A DNA stretch of 64,000 nt. Source: Aureimonas ureilytica DSM 18598 = NBRC 106430 (GTDB lineage Bacteria > Pseudomonadota > Alphaproteobacteria > Rhizobiales > Rhizobiaceae). The notes beneath the pieces were generated by a model that worked only from the letters and a program-made list of their open reading frames with translations, searched no databases and was not told the origin of the DNA. The stretch lies in assembly GCF_000382705.1 (NCBI RefSeq), contig NZ_ARQE01000009.1, positions 1 to 64,000 on the forward strand. Reading direction: 5' to 3'. Each line of letters begins with the position of its first letter. Position 1 is the stretch's first letter. Both the position numbers and the translations under genes were made by a program. This document shows positions 46,940 to 56,145 of this stretch, one piece after another.

Positions 46940-47812
46940 ATGGCAAACGGTTTCTCGCGCACCTTCTCGTTCTTCGAAGGCGAATGGCTGGAGGGCAATC
47001 CGGGCCTCGTCGGCCCGCGCTCTCACGTGATCTGGCTCGGCTCGTCGGTCTTCGACGGCGCGCGCTGGTTCGAAGGGCTGGCGCCCGACCTCGACCTTCA
47101 CGCGGCGCGCGTCAACCGCTCGGCGGAGGCGCTGGGACTGGAGCCGACCGTCGAGCCGGCCGAGATCGTCCGGCTGACGCGCGAAGGGCTGGCGAATTTC
47201 GACGGAGAAACCGCCGTCTATATCCGGCCGATGTATTGGGCCGAGGATGGCGGCTATATGGGCGTGCCCGCCGACCCGGCGACGACGCGCTTCTGCCTCT
47301 GCCTGTACGAATCGCCGATGATCCCGCCGGCGGGCTTCTCGCTGGGCGTTTCGCCCTTCCGCCGGCCGACGCCCGAGACCATGCCGACGCTCGCCAAAGC
47401 CGGCTGCCTCTACCCCAACAACGCGCGGGCGATCCTGGAAGCCAAGCGGCGCGGCTTCGACAATGCGCTGGTGCGCGACACGATCGGCAATGTCGCCGAA
47501 ACCGGCACGTCCAATCTCTTCATGGTGCGCGACGGCGCGGTGTTCACGCCCGTTCCCAACGGCTCCTTCCTCAATGGCATCACGCGCCAGCGCGTCATCC
47601 GGCTCCTGCGCGAGGACGGGATGGAGGTCGTGGAGGCGAGCCTGACGGTGGAGGACTTCCTGTCGGCCGACGAGGTCTTCTCCACCGGCAACCATTCCAA
47701 GGTCGTGCCGGTGACGCGGCTGGAGGATCGCGCCTTCGAGACGAGCCGCGTGGCGGCGCGGGCGCGCGAGCTCTACTGGCGCTTCGCCAAGACGAGCGAA
47801 AAGACGGCCTGA
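46940..47812 (+). CDS. ilvE: branched-chain amino acid aminotransferase (class IV)
   Basis: A 290-residue fold-type IV PLP aminotransferase that exchanges amino groups between Leu/Ile/Val and 2-oxoglutarate. The N-terminal GSSVFDGARWFEG is typical. The Schiff-base Lys lies in LAKAGCLYPNNARA (about residue 155), and the cofactor Glu in GNVAETGTSNLFMV. Length fits short alphaproteobacterial IlvE forms. D-amino-acid aminotransferase or aminodeoxychorismate lyase belong to the same fold and cannot be fully excluded. Monocistronic, divergent from the L,D-transpeptidase. Confidence 0.85.
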   Translation: MANGFSRTFSFFEGEWLEGNPGLVGPRSHVIWLGSSVFDGARWFEGLAPDLDLHAARVNRSAEALGLEPTVEPAEIVRLTREGLANFDGETAVYIRPMYWAEDGGYMGVPADPATTRFCLCLYESPMIPPAGFSLGVSPFRRPTPETMPTLAKAGCLYPNNARAILEAKRRGFDNALVRDTIGNVAETGTSNLFMVRDGAVFTPVPNGSFLNGITRQRVIRLLREDGMEVVEASLTVEDFLSADEVFSTGNHSKVVPVTRLEDRAFETSRVAARARELYWRFAKTSEKTA

Positions 47813-47940
47813 CGGGTGCGTTTTGCCGCACCGGGCGGCTGACATCGGCTTCAAGACACCCTAGCTAAGGACCCGGCTCGAAAGCCCGCCGGCCGGCGAT
47901 TCGTTTGCGCCGGGGCGGGCCCAACCCGAAGGAGACGGAC

Positions 47941-48543
47941 ATGGCCTTCACGCTTCCCGAACTGCCTTACGCCTATGACGCGCTGCAGCCCTTCATGTCG
48001 AAGGAGACGCTGGAGTACCATCACGACAAGCACCACCAGGCTTATGTCGACATGGGCAACAAGCTCGCCGCCGATGCCGGCCTCGCCGACGCCTCGCTGG
48101 AAGAGATCGTCAAGCAGTCCTTCGGCAAGAACCAGCCGCTCTTCAACAATGCCGGCCAGCACTACAACCACATCCATTTCTGGAAGTGGATGAAGCCGAA
48201 CGGCGGCGGCAAGTCGCTGCCGGGCAAGCTGCAGACGGCCTTCGATTCCGATCTCGGCGGCTACGACAAGTTCCGCACCGACTTCGTGGAAGCCGGCAAG
48301 GGCCAGTTCGGCTCGGGCTGGGCCTGGGTCGCGCTGAAGGACGGCAAGCTTCAGATCATGAAGACGCCGAACGGCGAGAACCCGCTGGTTCACGGCGCCG
48401 AGCCGATCCTCGGCGTCGATGTGTGGGAGCATTCCTACTACATCGACTACCGCAACGCCCGGCCGAAATATCTCGAAGCCTTCGTCGACAGCCTCGTGAA
48501 CTGGGACTACGTCCTGGAGCGCTACGAGGCCGCCGGCGCCTGA
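47941..48543 (+). CDS. sodB: superoxide dismutase (Fe/Mn type)
   Basis: A 200-residue cytoplasmic enzyme that dismutates superoxide. Metal ligands are the N-terminal-domain His residues in LEYHHDKHHQAY and NNAGQHYNHIHFW, and Asp/His in VDVWEHSYYIDYRNARP. The combination AGQHYNH...GSGWAWV fits the Fe-type or cambialistic SODs of alphaproteobacteria. GAAGGAGA precedes the ATG. Single gene with its own terminator. Confidence 0.95.
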   Translation: MAFTLPELPYAYDALQPFMSKETLEYHHDKHHQAYVDMGNKLAADAGLADASLEEIVKQSFGKNQPLFNNAGQHYNHIHFWKWMKPNGGGKSLPGKLQTAFDSDLGGYDKFRTDFVEAGKGQFGSGWAWVALKDGKLQIMKTPNGENPLVHGAEPILGVDVWEHSYYIDYRNARPKYLEAFVDSLVNWDYVLERYEAAGA

Positions 48544-48573
48544 TCCGGGCCCGCTCGTTCGCGCAAGGTTTCG

Positions 48574-48606
48574 CGCCCCGTCCTCGATGAGAGGGCGGGG
48601 CGTTTT
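48574..48606 (+). terminator. rho-independent terminator of sodB
   Basis: A 12-bp stem with one G-T pair, CGCCCCGTCCTC (48574-48585) with GAGGGCGGGGCG (48591-48602), is followed by TTTT. Confidence 0.85.
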
Positions 48607-48671
48607 CATGCGGGGCCGGCTGCGACGATATTTCTCCTATGCTCGCGGGTTGGGAATGGACGTCCCGGTTA

Positions 48672-48692
48672 AAACGGGTTTTCATCCCGTTT
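48672..48692. repeat. inverted repeat upstream of cytochrome c' gene
   Basis: AAACGGG (48672-48678) and CCCGTTT (48686-48692) around a 7-base T-rich centre, 40 bp before the start codon. It could be an operator or a leader hairpin. Confidence 0.4.
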
Positions 48693-48731
48693 GGAACAAT
48701 TCCATTCCGCCAAGAGCCGGGAGTGATTCTG

Positions 48732-49175
48732 ATGCGCCTGTCCGCCCTCATCGTGGGACTCTGCGTTGCCGCTTCCGCGGCGCTGCCGGCCCTTGCCCAG
48801 AACGAAAGCGTCATCAAAGAACGCCAGCAGCTGATGAAGAACAACGCCAAGGCCGCGCGCACGGCCTCGGAGATCATCAAGGGCAGCCAGCCCTTCGACG
48901 CGGCGGTGGCGGCGGGCGTCTTCCAGACGCTGAACGACGACGCCAAGAAGTTCGCGACGCTCTTCCCCGAGGATTCCAAGACCGGGGCCAAGACCGAGGC
49001 CTCGCCCGCGATCTGGGAGAAGCCGGCCGAGTTCAAGGCGGCGAACGACAAGTTCATCGCCGACACGCAGGCCGCGATCGACGCCAAGCCCGCCGATCTC
49101 GACAGCTTCAAGGCCGCCTTCACCAAGGTCGCCGCCAATTGCCAGGGCTGCCACCAGCAGTTCCGGCAGCGCTGA
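48732..49175 (+). CDS. cytochrome c' (class II c-type cytochrome)
   Basis: A 147-residue periplasmic haem protein. Signal peptide about 1-22 ends at LPALAQ. The mature part is a four-helix bundle, with MKNNAKAARTASEIIKG in the first helix and the haem motif CQGCH near the C-terminus followed by QQFRQR. Such proteins bind NO or CO and can protect against nitrosative stress. The start at 48732 fits the signal peptide. The next cytochrome gene begins 12 bp after its stop. Confidence 0.92.
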   Translation: MRLSALIVGLCVAASAALPALAQNESVIKERQQLMKNNAKAARTASEIIKGSQPFDAAVAAGVFQTLNDDAKKFATLFPEDSKTGAKTEASPAIWEKPAEFKAANDKFIADTQAAIDAKPADLDSFKAAFTKVAANCQGCHQQFRQR

Positions 49176-49187
49176 TCGGCGTCACGC

Positions 49188-50114
49188 TTGCGTCGGCGGG
49201 GCCTCGTTCTGGTTCTGGCGGGCGTCGTCGCCGTGCTCGCGGCGGGAGGCTATAGCCTCCTGCGGCCGGTGCGGCTCGACGCCACGGCCATCGCGCCCGA
49301 AGGAAGCGGCGATGCCGCGCGCGGCGAGCGCCTGTTCTGGGCGGGCGGTTGCGTGTCCTGCCACGCGAGCGAGGCGGCGGACCGTCCGGTCCTGTCCGGC
49401 GGCGCTCCGCTCGTCACGCCCTTCGGCACGTTCCACGGCCCCAACATCTCGCCCGATCCCGAGCATGGCATCGGGCGCTGGACGCTGGCCGATTTCGCCA
49501 ATGCCCTGCAGCGCGGCGTCGATCCGGAAGGGCGCAATCTCTATCCGGCCTTCCCCTACACGTCCTATGCGCGCATGACGCCCGGCGACGTCGCCGATCT
49601 CCACGCCTTCCTCATGACGCTGCCGCCCTCGACGGCGGATGCGCCGCCGAACGATCTGCCGTTCCCCTTCAACCAGCGCATCGCGCTCGGTCTGTGGAAG
49701 GCGATGTTTCTCCATCCCGAGCCGGTCGTCACGCTGGCGGCGGACGTGCCCGAGCCGGTTCGGCGCGGGCGATATCTGGTGGAGGGTCCGGGACATTGCG
49801 GCGAATGCCACACGCCGCGAACGCTCGGCGGGGCGGGTGGGCTCGACCTGTCGCGTTGGCTCGCCGGCGGTCCTGCGCCTGAGGGCGACGGGCGCATTCC
49901 CAACATCACGCCGGGCGGCCCGACGGCCGATTGGAGCGAGGACGATCTCGTCACCTATTTCGAGACCGGCTTCACGCCCGAATTCGACAGTGTCGGCAGC
50001 TCGATGGTGGAGGTGCAGCACAATCTGGCGCGCCTGCCCAAAGACGACCTCGCCGCCATCGCGGCCTATCTAAAGGTCGTGCCGCCCATCCCGGACGCGG
50101 CCGACGCAAGGTAG
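49188..50114 (+). CDS. diheme cytochrome c, membrane-anchored
   Basis: A 308-residue exported cytochrome. An N-terminal anchor or signal (about 3-25, LVLVLAGVVAVLAAGG) precedes two c-type domains with CVSCH (about residue 55) and CGECH (about 205). The layout resembles cytochrome subunits of alcohol/gluconate or nicotinate-type dehydrogenases, but no dehydrogenase subunit is adjacent. The start is a TTG at 49188, because the cytochrome c' stop is in frame only five codons upstream. It is cotranscribed with cytochrome c', suggesting electron transfer in the periplasm. Confidence 0.85.
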   Translation: MRRRGLVLVLAGVVAVLAAGGYSLLRPVRLDATAIAPEGSGDAARGERLFWAGGCVSCHASEAADRPVLSGGAPLVTPFGTFHGPNISPDPEHGIGRWTLADFANALQRGVDPEGRNLYPAFPYTSYARMTPGDVADLHAFLMTLPPSTADAPPNDLPFPFNQRIALGLWKAMFLHPEPVVTLAADVPEPVRRGRYLVEGPGHCGECHTPRTLGGAGGLDLSRWLAGGPAPEGDGRIPNITPGGPTADWSEDDLVTYFETGFTPEFDSVGSSMVEVQHNLARLPKDDLAAIAAYLKVVPPIPDAADAR

Positions 50115-50116
50115 GA

Positions 50117-50140
50117 AAAGGGGCGGCCGAGGCCGCCCCA
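50117..50140 (-). terminator. terminator of ptrB (hairpin shared with cytochrome operon)
   Basis: GGGGCGGCC (50121-50129) pairs with GGCCGCCCC (50132-50140). Read leftward it is followed by TTTT (50117-50120); rightward there is no clear T-run. Confidence 0.75.
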
Positions 50141-50147
50141 TCCGTTC

Positions 50148-52253
50148 TCAGAGCTCGGCCTTGCCCATGAGCTTGAGGGCGAAGCTGTAGATCATCGCGA
50201 TCTCTTCCAGCTTGGCGAAGCGCCCCGACGCGCCGCCATGACCGGCGCCCATATTGGTGCGCAGGATCACGGGGTTCGAGTCGATCTTCCTCGCGCGCAG
50301 GCGCGCCACCCATTTGGCCGGTTCCCAATAGGTCACGCGCGGATCGGTGAGGCCGGCGAGCGCCAGGATCGGCGGATAGCTCCTGGCCTCGACATTGTCG
50401 TAGGGGCTGTAGCTCGAGATCGTCTCGTAGTCGGCCTCCGACAGGATCGGATTGCCCCATTCGGGCCATTCGGGCGGGGTGAGGGGCAGCGTGTCGTCGA
50501 GGATCGTGTTGAGAACGTCCACGAAGGGCACGACCGCAATGATGCCGCCGAACTTCTCGGGCGCCATGTTGGCGACCGCGCCCATCAGCATTCCGCCCGC
50601 CGAGCCGCCCTGCGCGACGATGCGCTCATAGCCCGTGAAGCCTTCCGCGACGAGGTGATCGGCGGCCGCGATGAAGTCGGTGAACGTGTTGCGCTTGTGC
50701 TCGCGCCGGCCCGCCTCGTACCAGCGGAAGCCCTTGTCCTTGCCGCCGCGAATATGGGCGATGGCATAGACGAAGCCGCGATCGACGAGGCTGAGCACAT
50801 TGGTGCTGAACGAGGCCGGGATCGAGTGCCCGTAGGAGCCATAGCCGTAGAGCATCAGCGGCGCGGACCCGTCGAGCGGCGTCTCGCGGCGATAGACGAG
50901 CGAAATGGGAACCGTCTCGCCGTCCGGCGCGGGGGCGAAGATACGGCGCGCGACATAGAGCAAGGGATCGTGGCCCGAGGGCACTTCCTGCGTCTTCAGG
51001 AGCGTGCGGTCCCGCGTTTCGACGTCGTAGTCGAAGGTCTGGTTCGGCGTCGTCGGCGAGGAATAGGAGAAGCGGATCGTCGTCGTGTCGTATTCGTAGG
51101 TGCCGCCGAGGCCGAGCGAATAGGCCTCCTCCTCGAAGGCGACGGAATGCTCCGCGCCGTCGGCAAGACGCCGCACCACGATGCGCGGCAGGCCGTCCCG
51201 CCGCTCCAGCCAGACGAGATGCCGCTTCAGGACGAGATGCGACAGGATCAGGCGTCCGTCCTCGTGCGGCACGAGATCGGTCCAGGTCTCGCGACCCGGC
51301 TCGTTGGCGGGGGCGGTGACGATCTTGAAGTCGCGCGCGCCGTCGGCATTGGTGAGAATGAAGAGCGTGCCGTCGCCCTCGTCCACATCGTATTCGAGGC
51401 CCTTCTCGCGGCGCGCGACGAGGCGCGGCTCGGCGGCCGGGTTCGCCGCCGGGATCAGCCAGGCTTCCGAGGTCTCGTGGTCGTGGATGTCGATCACCAC
51501 GAAGTCGCCGGACTGCGTCTTGCCGACGCCCATGAAGAAGCCCGTGTCGGTTTCCTCGTAGACGAGCGGATCGGACGCCGGGTCGGTGCCGAGCGCATGG
51601 TAGAAGACGCGGCTCGGCCGGTGGTTGGCGTCGAGGCGCGTGTAGAAGAAGCCGTGCGAGCGCGCGTCCCAGGTCGCGTCGCCGCTCGTGTCCGTGATGC
51701 GGTCGGGCAGGTCCGCGCCGGTCTCGAGATCGCGCAGGGCGATGTCGTAGAATTCGGAGCCCTTGTCGTCGAAGCTCCAGGCGAGCTTTGCGTGATCGGG
51801 CGAATGCTCGACGCCGCCGATCGAGAAATAGTCGATGCCGTCCGCTTCCTTGTTGGCGTCGAGATAGACCTGTTCGGCGCCCCCGTCGCGCGACACCCGG
51901 AAGAAGCGCGGATATTCGGCGCCCGCCTCATAGGCGACGCCATAGCTGAACGGGCCGTCGGGGGAGGGGACGGAGCTGTCGTCCTCCTTGATGCGCCCGC
52001 GCATCTCGGCGATGAGCTTGGCCTTCAGCGGCTCGACATCGGCGAGCGCGGCGTCGGCATAGCGGTTCTCGGCTTCGAGATGGGCGCGGATCATCGGGTC
52101 GAGCAGCGAGGTGTCCTTGAACATCTCCTGCCAGTTGTCGACGCGCATCCAGGCATATTCGTCGGACCGCGTGCGGCCATGCGCGGTGAGTTCCACCGGG
52201 CGCTGGGGCGCGCGCGGCGGCGCGGGAAGGTCGGCACGAAACACAGAAGACAT
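50148..52253 (-). CDS. ptrB: oligopeptidase B (S9 prolyl oligopeptidase family)
   Basis: A 701-residue cytosolic serine peptidase that cleaves small peptides after basic residues. The N-terminal beta-propeller (about 70-410) is followed by the alpha/beta hydrolase domain. The nucleophile lies in QGGSAGGMLMGA, Asp in AGLTDPRVTYWEP and His in GAGHGGASGR. The GYGSYGHSIPASFS segment is a protease II hallmark. The ATG at 52253 starts the usual N-terminus; the frame runs on upstream into msrB but that part is a shadow. It lies 92 bp after msrB, separated by a hairpin. Confidence 0.92.
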   Translation of the reverse strand: MSSVFRADLPAPPRAPQRPVELTAHGRTRSDEYAWMRVDNWQEMFKDTSLLDPMIRAHLEAENRYADAALADVEPLKAKLIAEMRGRIKEDDSSVPSPDGPFSYGVAYEAGAEYPRFFRVSRDGGAEQVYLDANKEADGIDYFSIGGVEHSPDHAKLAWSFDDKGSEFYDIALRDLETGADLPDRITDTSGDATWDARSHGFFYTRLDANHRPSRVFYHALGTDPASDPLVYEETDTGFFMGVGKTQSGDFVVIDIHDHETSEAWLIPAANPAAEPRLVARREKGLEYDVDEGDGTLFILTNADGARDFKIVTAPANEPGRETWTDLVPHEDGRLILSHLVLKRHLVWLERRDGLPRIVVRRLADGAEHSVAFEEEAYSLGLGGTYEYDTTTIRFSYSSPTTPNQTFDYDVETRDRTLLKTQEVPSGHDPLLYVARRIFAPAPDGETVPISLVYRRETPLDGSAPLMLYGYGSYGHSIPASFSTNVLSLVDRGFVYAIAHIRGGKDKGFRWYEAGRREHKRNTFTDFIAAADHLVAEGFTGYERIVAQGGSAGGMLMGAVANMAPEKFGGIIAVVPFVDVLNTILDDTLPLTPPEWPEWGNPILSEADYETISSYSPYDNVEARSYPPILALAGLTDPRVTYWEPAKWVARLRARKIDSNPVILRTNMGAGHGGASGRFAKLEEIAMIYSFALKLMGKAEL

Positions 52254-52282
52254 CAAACACCGTTCGCAACGGACAGAATCAA

Positions 52283-52307
52283 GCCGCCGGAGCTTTCGTC
52301 CGGCGGC
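52283..52307 (-). terminator. hairpin between msrB and ptrB
   Basis: GCCGCCGGA (52283-52291) pairs with TCCGGCGGC (52299-52307) around a 7-base loop. The following minus-strand CTTGATTCTGT is only weakly T-rich, so termination is uncertain. Confidence 0.45.
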
Positions 52308-52345
52308 GGGCAAAGGCAAGCCTGAAAGGCCGGGTCGGGAGGCGG

Positions 52346-52759
52346 TCAGTCCTCGTCGAACTGCAGCGCGTAGCCGTTCATGCAGTAGCGCAGGCCCGTC
52401 GGGCGCGGGCCATCCTCGAACACATGGCCGAGATGGGCGTCGCAATCGGCGCAGCGAACCTCGGTGCGCGTCATCATGAAGGAGCGATCGACGTGCTCGC
52501 TGACGGCGTCCCGCTCCACCGGCTCGTAGAAGCTCGGCCAGCCGGTTCCCGATTCGAACTTGGTCTCGGAGCGGAAGAGGGGCTTCTCGCAGCAGACGCA
52601 GCGGTAGAGGCCGGTCGCCTTCTGGTCCCAGTTCGGCCCGGTGAAGGGGCGCTCCGTGCCATGGCCCCGCGCGACCTTGTACTGCTCCGGGGTCAGGATG
52701 TCCTGCCATTCGGCGTCCGACTTGCGAACCTTCAGGGGGCGTTCGCTCTCGCTGGCCAT
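52346..52759 (-). CDS. msrB: peptide-methionine (R)-S-oxide reductase
   Basis: A 137-residue repair enzyme that reduces methionine-R-sulfoxide. Zinc ligands are two CxxC pairs ([11 protein letters not shown] and [11 protein letters not shown]). The catalytic Cys lies in [13 protein letters not shown] near the C-terminus, and the [11 protein letters not shown] segment is the family signature. The ATG at 52759 follows GGAGACGAG; upstream frame is noncoding. Divergent from the Mrp operon; ptrB follows in the same direction. Confidence 0.95.
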   Translation of the reverse strand: MASESERPLKVRKSDAEWQDILTPEQYKVARGHGTERPFTGPNWDQKATGLYRCVCCEKPLFRSETKFESGTGWPSFYEPVERDAVSEHVDRSFMMTRTEVRCADCDAHLGHVFEDGPRPTGLRYCMNGYALQFDED

Positions 52760-52875
52760 CGGTCTCGTCTCCGTTTCGCTTTCCAAGGGGAGGTAGGGCC
52801 GCGCAAGCGCGATCACAAGCGGGTCAGATGGCTCCCGGACCGGGCCTTCGAAGCAATTCGCAGGCCTCATGCGGG

Positions 52876-52903
52876 TTGAAGATACGGGCTCGGGGCCTAT
52901 TAA
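52876..52903 (+). promoter_or_regulatory. candidate sigma70 promoter of the mrp operon
   Basis: TTGAAG (52876-52881), a 16-base spacer and TATTAA (52898-52903), both 4/6 to consensus, lie 57 bp before the mrpA ATG in the gap shared with msrB. Confidence 0.4.
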
Positions 52904-52959
52904 TACGGTCGTTGGAAGCGGCCGAGGGGTCGAGGGAATCGGGGAAACGCTGAGCCGGT

Positions 52960-55332
52960 ATGAACAGCCTGTCGAGTGGTCTCCTTTATCTCGTCCTCGC
53001 CCTGCCGTTCATCGGCGCCTTGATCGCCCCCCTATCCCTCATCGCGCTCGGCCGGTTCGGCTCTCTGCTTCTCGCCTGCTTTCCGATCGGCGCGCTGGCG
53101 ATCCTGTTTCAGCAGAGCGCCCAGGTGCAGGAGCGGGTGCCGATCCTCTTCGGCTTCGACTGGATTCCGAGCTTCGGCGTCCGCCTGTCCTTCCGGCTCG
53201 ACGGCCTGTCCTTCGGCTTCGCCTTCCTGATTCTCGCCATCGGCGCGCTCGTCGTCCTGTATTCGGGCGGCTACATGCCCAAGGGCTCCAAGCGCGGCCG
53301 GTTCTTCGCCTATATCCTCCTGTTCATGGGCGCGATGCTCGGGCTCGTCCTGTCGGACGACCTGATCACGCTGTTCGTCTTCTGGGAGCTGACCTCGATC
53401 ACCTCCTTCCTTCTCATCGGCTTCAATTTCGAGAAGGAAACGGCCCGGCGCGGCGCCATGCAGGCGCTGGTGATCACGGGCGGGGGTGGCCTTGCGCTTC
53501 TCGCCGGCCTGCTCCTGATCCGCGAGGCGACGGGCCTCACCAGCCTCACCGCGCTGCTGGAGCAGCCGGACGCCGTTCGCGCCCTGTCGATCTACGGGCC
53601 GGCGCTCGTGCTGGTGCTGATCGGCGCCTTCACCAAATCCGCGCAGATGCCGTTCCACGTCTGGCTGCCCAACGCCATGGAAGCGCCGACGCCGGTCTCG
53701 TCCTATCTGCATTCGGCGACCATGGTGAAGGCCGGCATCTATCTCCTGATGCGCCTGTTTCCGGTGCTCGGCGGCACGCCCGCCTGGGAAACCATCCTGC
53801 CGCTCTTCGGCGGCGTGACGCTGGTGATCGCCGCGTTCCTTGCCATGCGCCAGAGCGACATCAAGCTGATGCTCGCCTACACGACCGTCGCCTCGCTCGG
53901 CCTGCTCGTCATGCTGCTCGGCATCGGTTCGGAACTCGCGATCGAAGCGGCGGTGCTGTATCTCTTCGCCCATTCGCTCGCAAAGGCCTGCCTCTTCATG
54001 GTCGCGGGCTCGATCGACCACAGCGCCGGCACGCGCGACATCCGCGCGCTCGGCGGTCTCGCCCGCAAGATGCCGATGACCTTCGCGGCGGCGATCCTCG
54101 GCGCGGCGGCGATGGGTGGCCTGCCGCCGCTCTTCGGCTTCCTCGCCAAGGAGGAGGTCTATGCCGCCACCGCGACCGCCGACCTGACCGGCATCCTGAC
54201 CACCATGGCCGCCGTGGTCGGCAATGCGCTGATGTTCGCCGTCGCGCTCGTCGTCGCCATCAAGCCCTTCGCCGGAACCATGCCGAGCGGCATTCGCAAG
54301 GCGCATGAATCGACGCCGCTCATCTGGTTCGGGCCGATCGTGCTCGGCGTGGTCGGGCTCCTGGCCGCGATCTTCTCGCAGACCACGCACCAGTTCATCT
54401 CCAACCCGATGTCGCCCCCGGCCCTCGACGGCGCGGTCGCCGTCGACATCGCGCTCGGCTTCCATTGGGGGCCGGCGCTGATCCTGTCGATCGTCACCGT
54501 CGCGCTCGGCATCGGCCTCTTCCTGCGCGCCACCCAGATGCGCGCGCTCGTCGCCGATCTCCTGCGGCGGGTCGGGTGGGGGCCGGACAAGGGCTTCGAC
54601 CAGCTCATGCGCGGTCTGGTGGTCATGGCCTTCCATCTCACCGTGAAGCTTCAGCCCGGCCGGCTCGACGTCTACATGAAGGTGACGATCGCGGTGATCG
54701 TGGCGACGCTCTGGATCACGATGATCTGGGCCGGCTCGCTGCCGACGCGCCCCTCCATGCCGGACCTCTACTTCTACGAATGGGGCGTCATCGGCTTGAT
54801 CGTGCTCGGCGCCGTCGTCGTCGTTCTCGCCAACAACCGCCTGACCGCCATCGTGTCGCTCGGCATCCAGGGCTTGGCCGTCGCGCTTCTCTTCATGCTC
54901 CTCGGCGCGCCGGATCTGTCCTTCACGCAATTCATGGTGGAGATCCTCTCGGTCGCGATCCTCGCGCTGGTGATGACGCGGCTGCGCCTTATGCCGGCCG
55001 ACCGACGCCCCTGGCGCAACATCATTCCCGAGGCGGCGCTGGCGATCGCGGGAGGCGTCGGCTTCGCGCTCTTCCTCCTCCACATCACGCAGCGCCCCTT
55101 CGACACGACGATTGGCGACTTCTTCACGCGCTACAGCTACGTCATCGCCCATGGCCGCAACATCGTGAACGTCATCCTCGTCGATTTCCGGGGCGTCGAT
55201 ACGTTCGGTGAGATCGCGGTCGTGCTGACGACCGGCGCCGCCATTCTGGCGCTGGTGCGCATCCGCGCGGTGAAGCCCGATCCGCATTATTCGCGCAAGC
55301 GCCGCCGCCGGGCAGGGGAGCTGCAGCCATGA
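52960..55332 (+). CDS. mrpA: Mrp Na+/H+ antiporter subunit A
   Basis: A 790-residue polytopic protein, the largest subunit of the hetero-oligomeric Mrp/Mnh/Pha antiporter. The complex-I NuoL-like part (about 1-500) contains [17 protein letters not shown] with the essential Glu of transmembrane segment 5. [20 protein letters not shown] carries the conserved His-Lys pair. The C-terminal extension (about 590-780) has the DUF4040 and MrpB-like/MbhE segments of full-length MrpA. The stop overlaps mrpB by ATGA. Roles are Na+ and alkali tolerance and pH homeostasis, with K+ handling also possible (Pha type). Confidence 0.95.
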   Translation: MNSLSSGLLYLVLALPFIGALIAPLSLIALGRFGSLLLACFPIGALAILFQQSAQVQERVPILFGFDWIPSFGVRLSFRLDGLSFGFAFLILAIGALVVLYSGGYMPKGSKRGRFFAYILLFMGAMLGLVLSDDLITLFVFWELTSITSFLLIGFNFEKETARRGAMQALVITGGGGLALLAGLLLIREATGLTSLTALLEQPDAVRALSIYGPALVLVLIGAFTKSAQMPFHVWLPNAMEAPTPVSSYLHSATMVKAGIYLLMRLFPVLGGTPAWETILPLFGGVTLVIAAFLAMRQSDIKLMLAYTTVASLGLLVMLLGIGSELAIEAAVLYLFAHSLAKACLFMVAGSIDHSAGTRDIRALGGLARKMPMTFAAAILGAAAMGGLPPLFGFLAKEEVYAATATADLTGILTTMAAVVGNALMFAVALVVAIKPFAGTMPSGIRKAHESTPLIWFGPIVLGVVGLLAAIFSQTTHQFISNPMSPPALDGAVAVDIALGFHWGPALILSIVTVALGIGLFLRATQMRALVADLLRRVGWGPDKGFDQLMRGLVVMAFHLTVKLQPGRLDVYMKVTIAVIVATLWITMIWAGSLPTRPSMPDLYFYEWGVIGLIVLGAVVVVLANNRLTAIVSLGIQGLAVALLFMLLGAPDLSFTQFMVEILSVAILALVMTRLRLMPADRRPWRNIIPEAALAIAGGVGFALFLLHITQRPFDTTIGDFFTRYSYVIAHGRNIVNVILVDFRGVDTFGEIAVVLTTGAAILALVRIRAVKPDPHYSRKRRRRAGELQP

Positions 55333-55748
55333 GAACGCTGATCTTCCGCGTCACCGCGCCTTATCTGACGGCGCTGATGCTGCTCTTCTCGCTCTTCGTT
55401 CTCCTGCGCGGGCACAACGAGCCGGGCGGCGGCTTCATCGGCGGGCTCATCGCTTCCTCCGCCATCGCGGTCTACGGCATGGCCTGCGGCGTGGAGGCGG
55501 TGCGCCGCGCGCTGCATTATCACCCGATCGCCTATGCAGGGCTGGGGCTCATCATCGCCACCCTGGCCGGCTTCCTGCCTTTGTTCGGGCGGGCGCAATT
55601 CATGACCGGGCTCTGGGCCTTCATCGATATCGCGGGCGGCGAAGTCGCCCTGTCCACCACACTTCTCTTCGACGTCGGCGTGTTTCTGGTGATCGTGGGC
55701 GCGATCAGCTCGATCGCGCTGTCGCTCGAAGAACGCTATTCGGACTGA
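55329..55748 (+). CDS. mrpB: Mrp Na+/H+ antiporter subunit B
   Basis: A 139-residue MnhB-domain protein with four spans. The motif [16 protein letters not shown] (residues 25-40) is the family signature. The start overlaps the mrpA stop (ATGA), giving translational coupling. Required for assembly of the antiporter complex. Confidence 0.95.
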   Translation: MRTLIFRVTAPYLTALMLLFSLFVLLRGHNEPGGGFIGGLIASSAIAVYGMACGVEAVRRALHYHPIAYAGLGLIIATLAGFLPLFGRAQFMTGLWAFIDIAGGEVALSTTLLFDVGVFLVIVGAISSIALSLEERYSD

Positions 55749-55758
55749 GGAGCGCCGC

Positions 55759-56136
55759 ATGGAAGTCGTCCTCGCCGCGCTCGTCGGCATTCTCTTCTCG
55801 ATCTCGATCTACCTCCTGATCTCGACCTACATCATCCGCATGCTGCTCGGCGTGGTCCTGCTCGGAACCTCGGTCAATCTCTCGGTCTTCGTCGCCGGGC
55901 GGATCGGGCCGATCGCGCCGCCGCTCATTCCCAACCATCTCGAAGTGCCGCCGCAGGCGATCGCCAATCCGCTGCCGCAGGCCTTGATCCTGACGGCGAT
56001 CGTCATTTCCTTCTCGTTTTTCGTCTTTTTGCTCGTGCTCACCTATCGCGCCTATCAGGACCTCGAAACCGACGACACCAACGACATGCGCGTCGCCGAA
56101 CCCGAGAACGAGGGGCTCCCGCCCCTCGGCTACTAG
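55759..56136 (+). CDS. mrpC: Mrp Na+/H+ antiporter subunit C
   Basis: A 125-residue NuoK-like subunit with three spans and the motif LLGVVLLGTSVNLSVF in the second. PNHLEVPPQAIANPLPQALI is the conserved loop before the third span. It follows mrpB by 10 bp. The C-terminal 20 residues are acidic and likely cytoplasmic. Confidence 0.95.
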   Translation: MEVVLAALVGILFSISIYLLISTYIIRMLLGVVLLGTSVNLSVFVAGRIGPIAPPLIPNHLEVPPQAIANPLPQALILTAIVISFSFFVFLLVLTYRAYQDLETDDTNDMRVAEPENEGLPPLGY

Positions 56137-56145
56137 GAGGCGCCG

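Noticed and set aside
53032-55287. 751-codon open frame antisense to mrpA (and a 691-codon one antisense to mrpD at 55705-57780)
   Set aside because: Arg/Glu/Asp/Gly/His-rich antisense shadows of membrane-protein genes; no ribosome site or domain.
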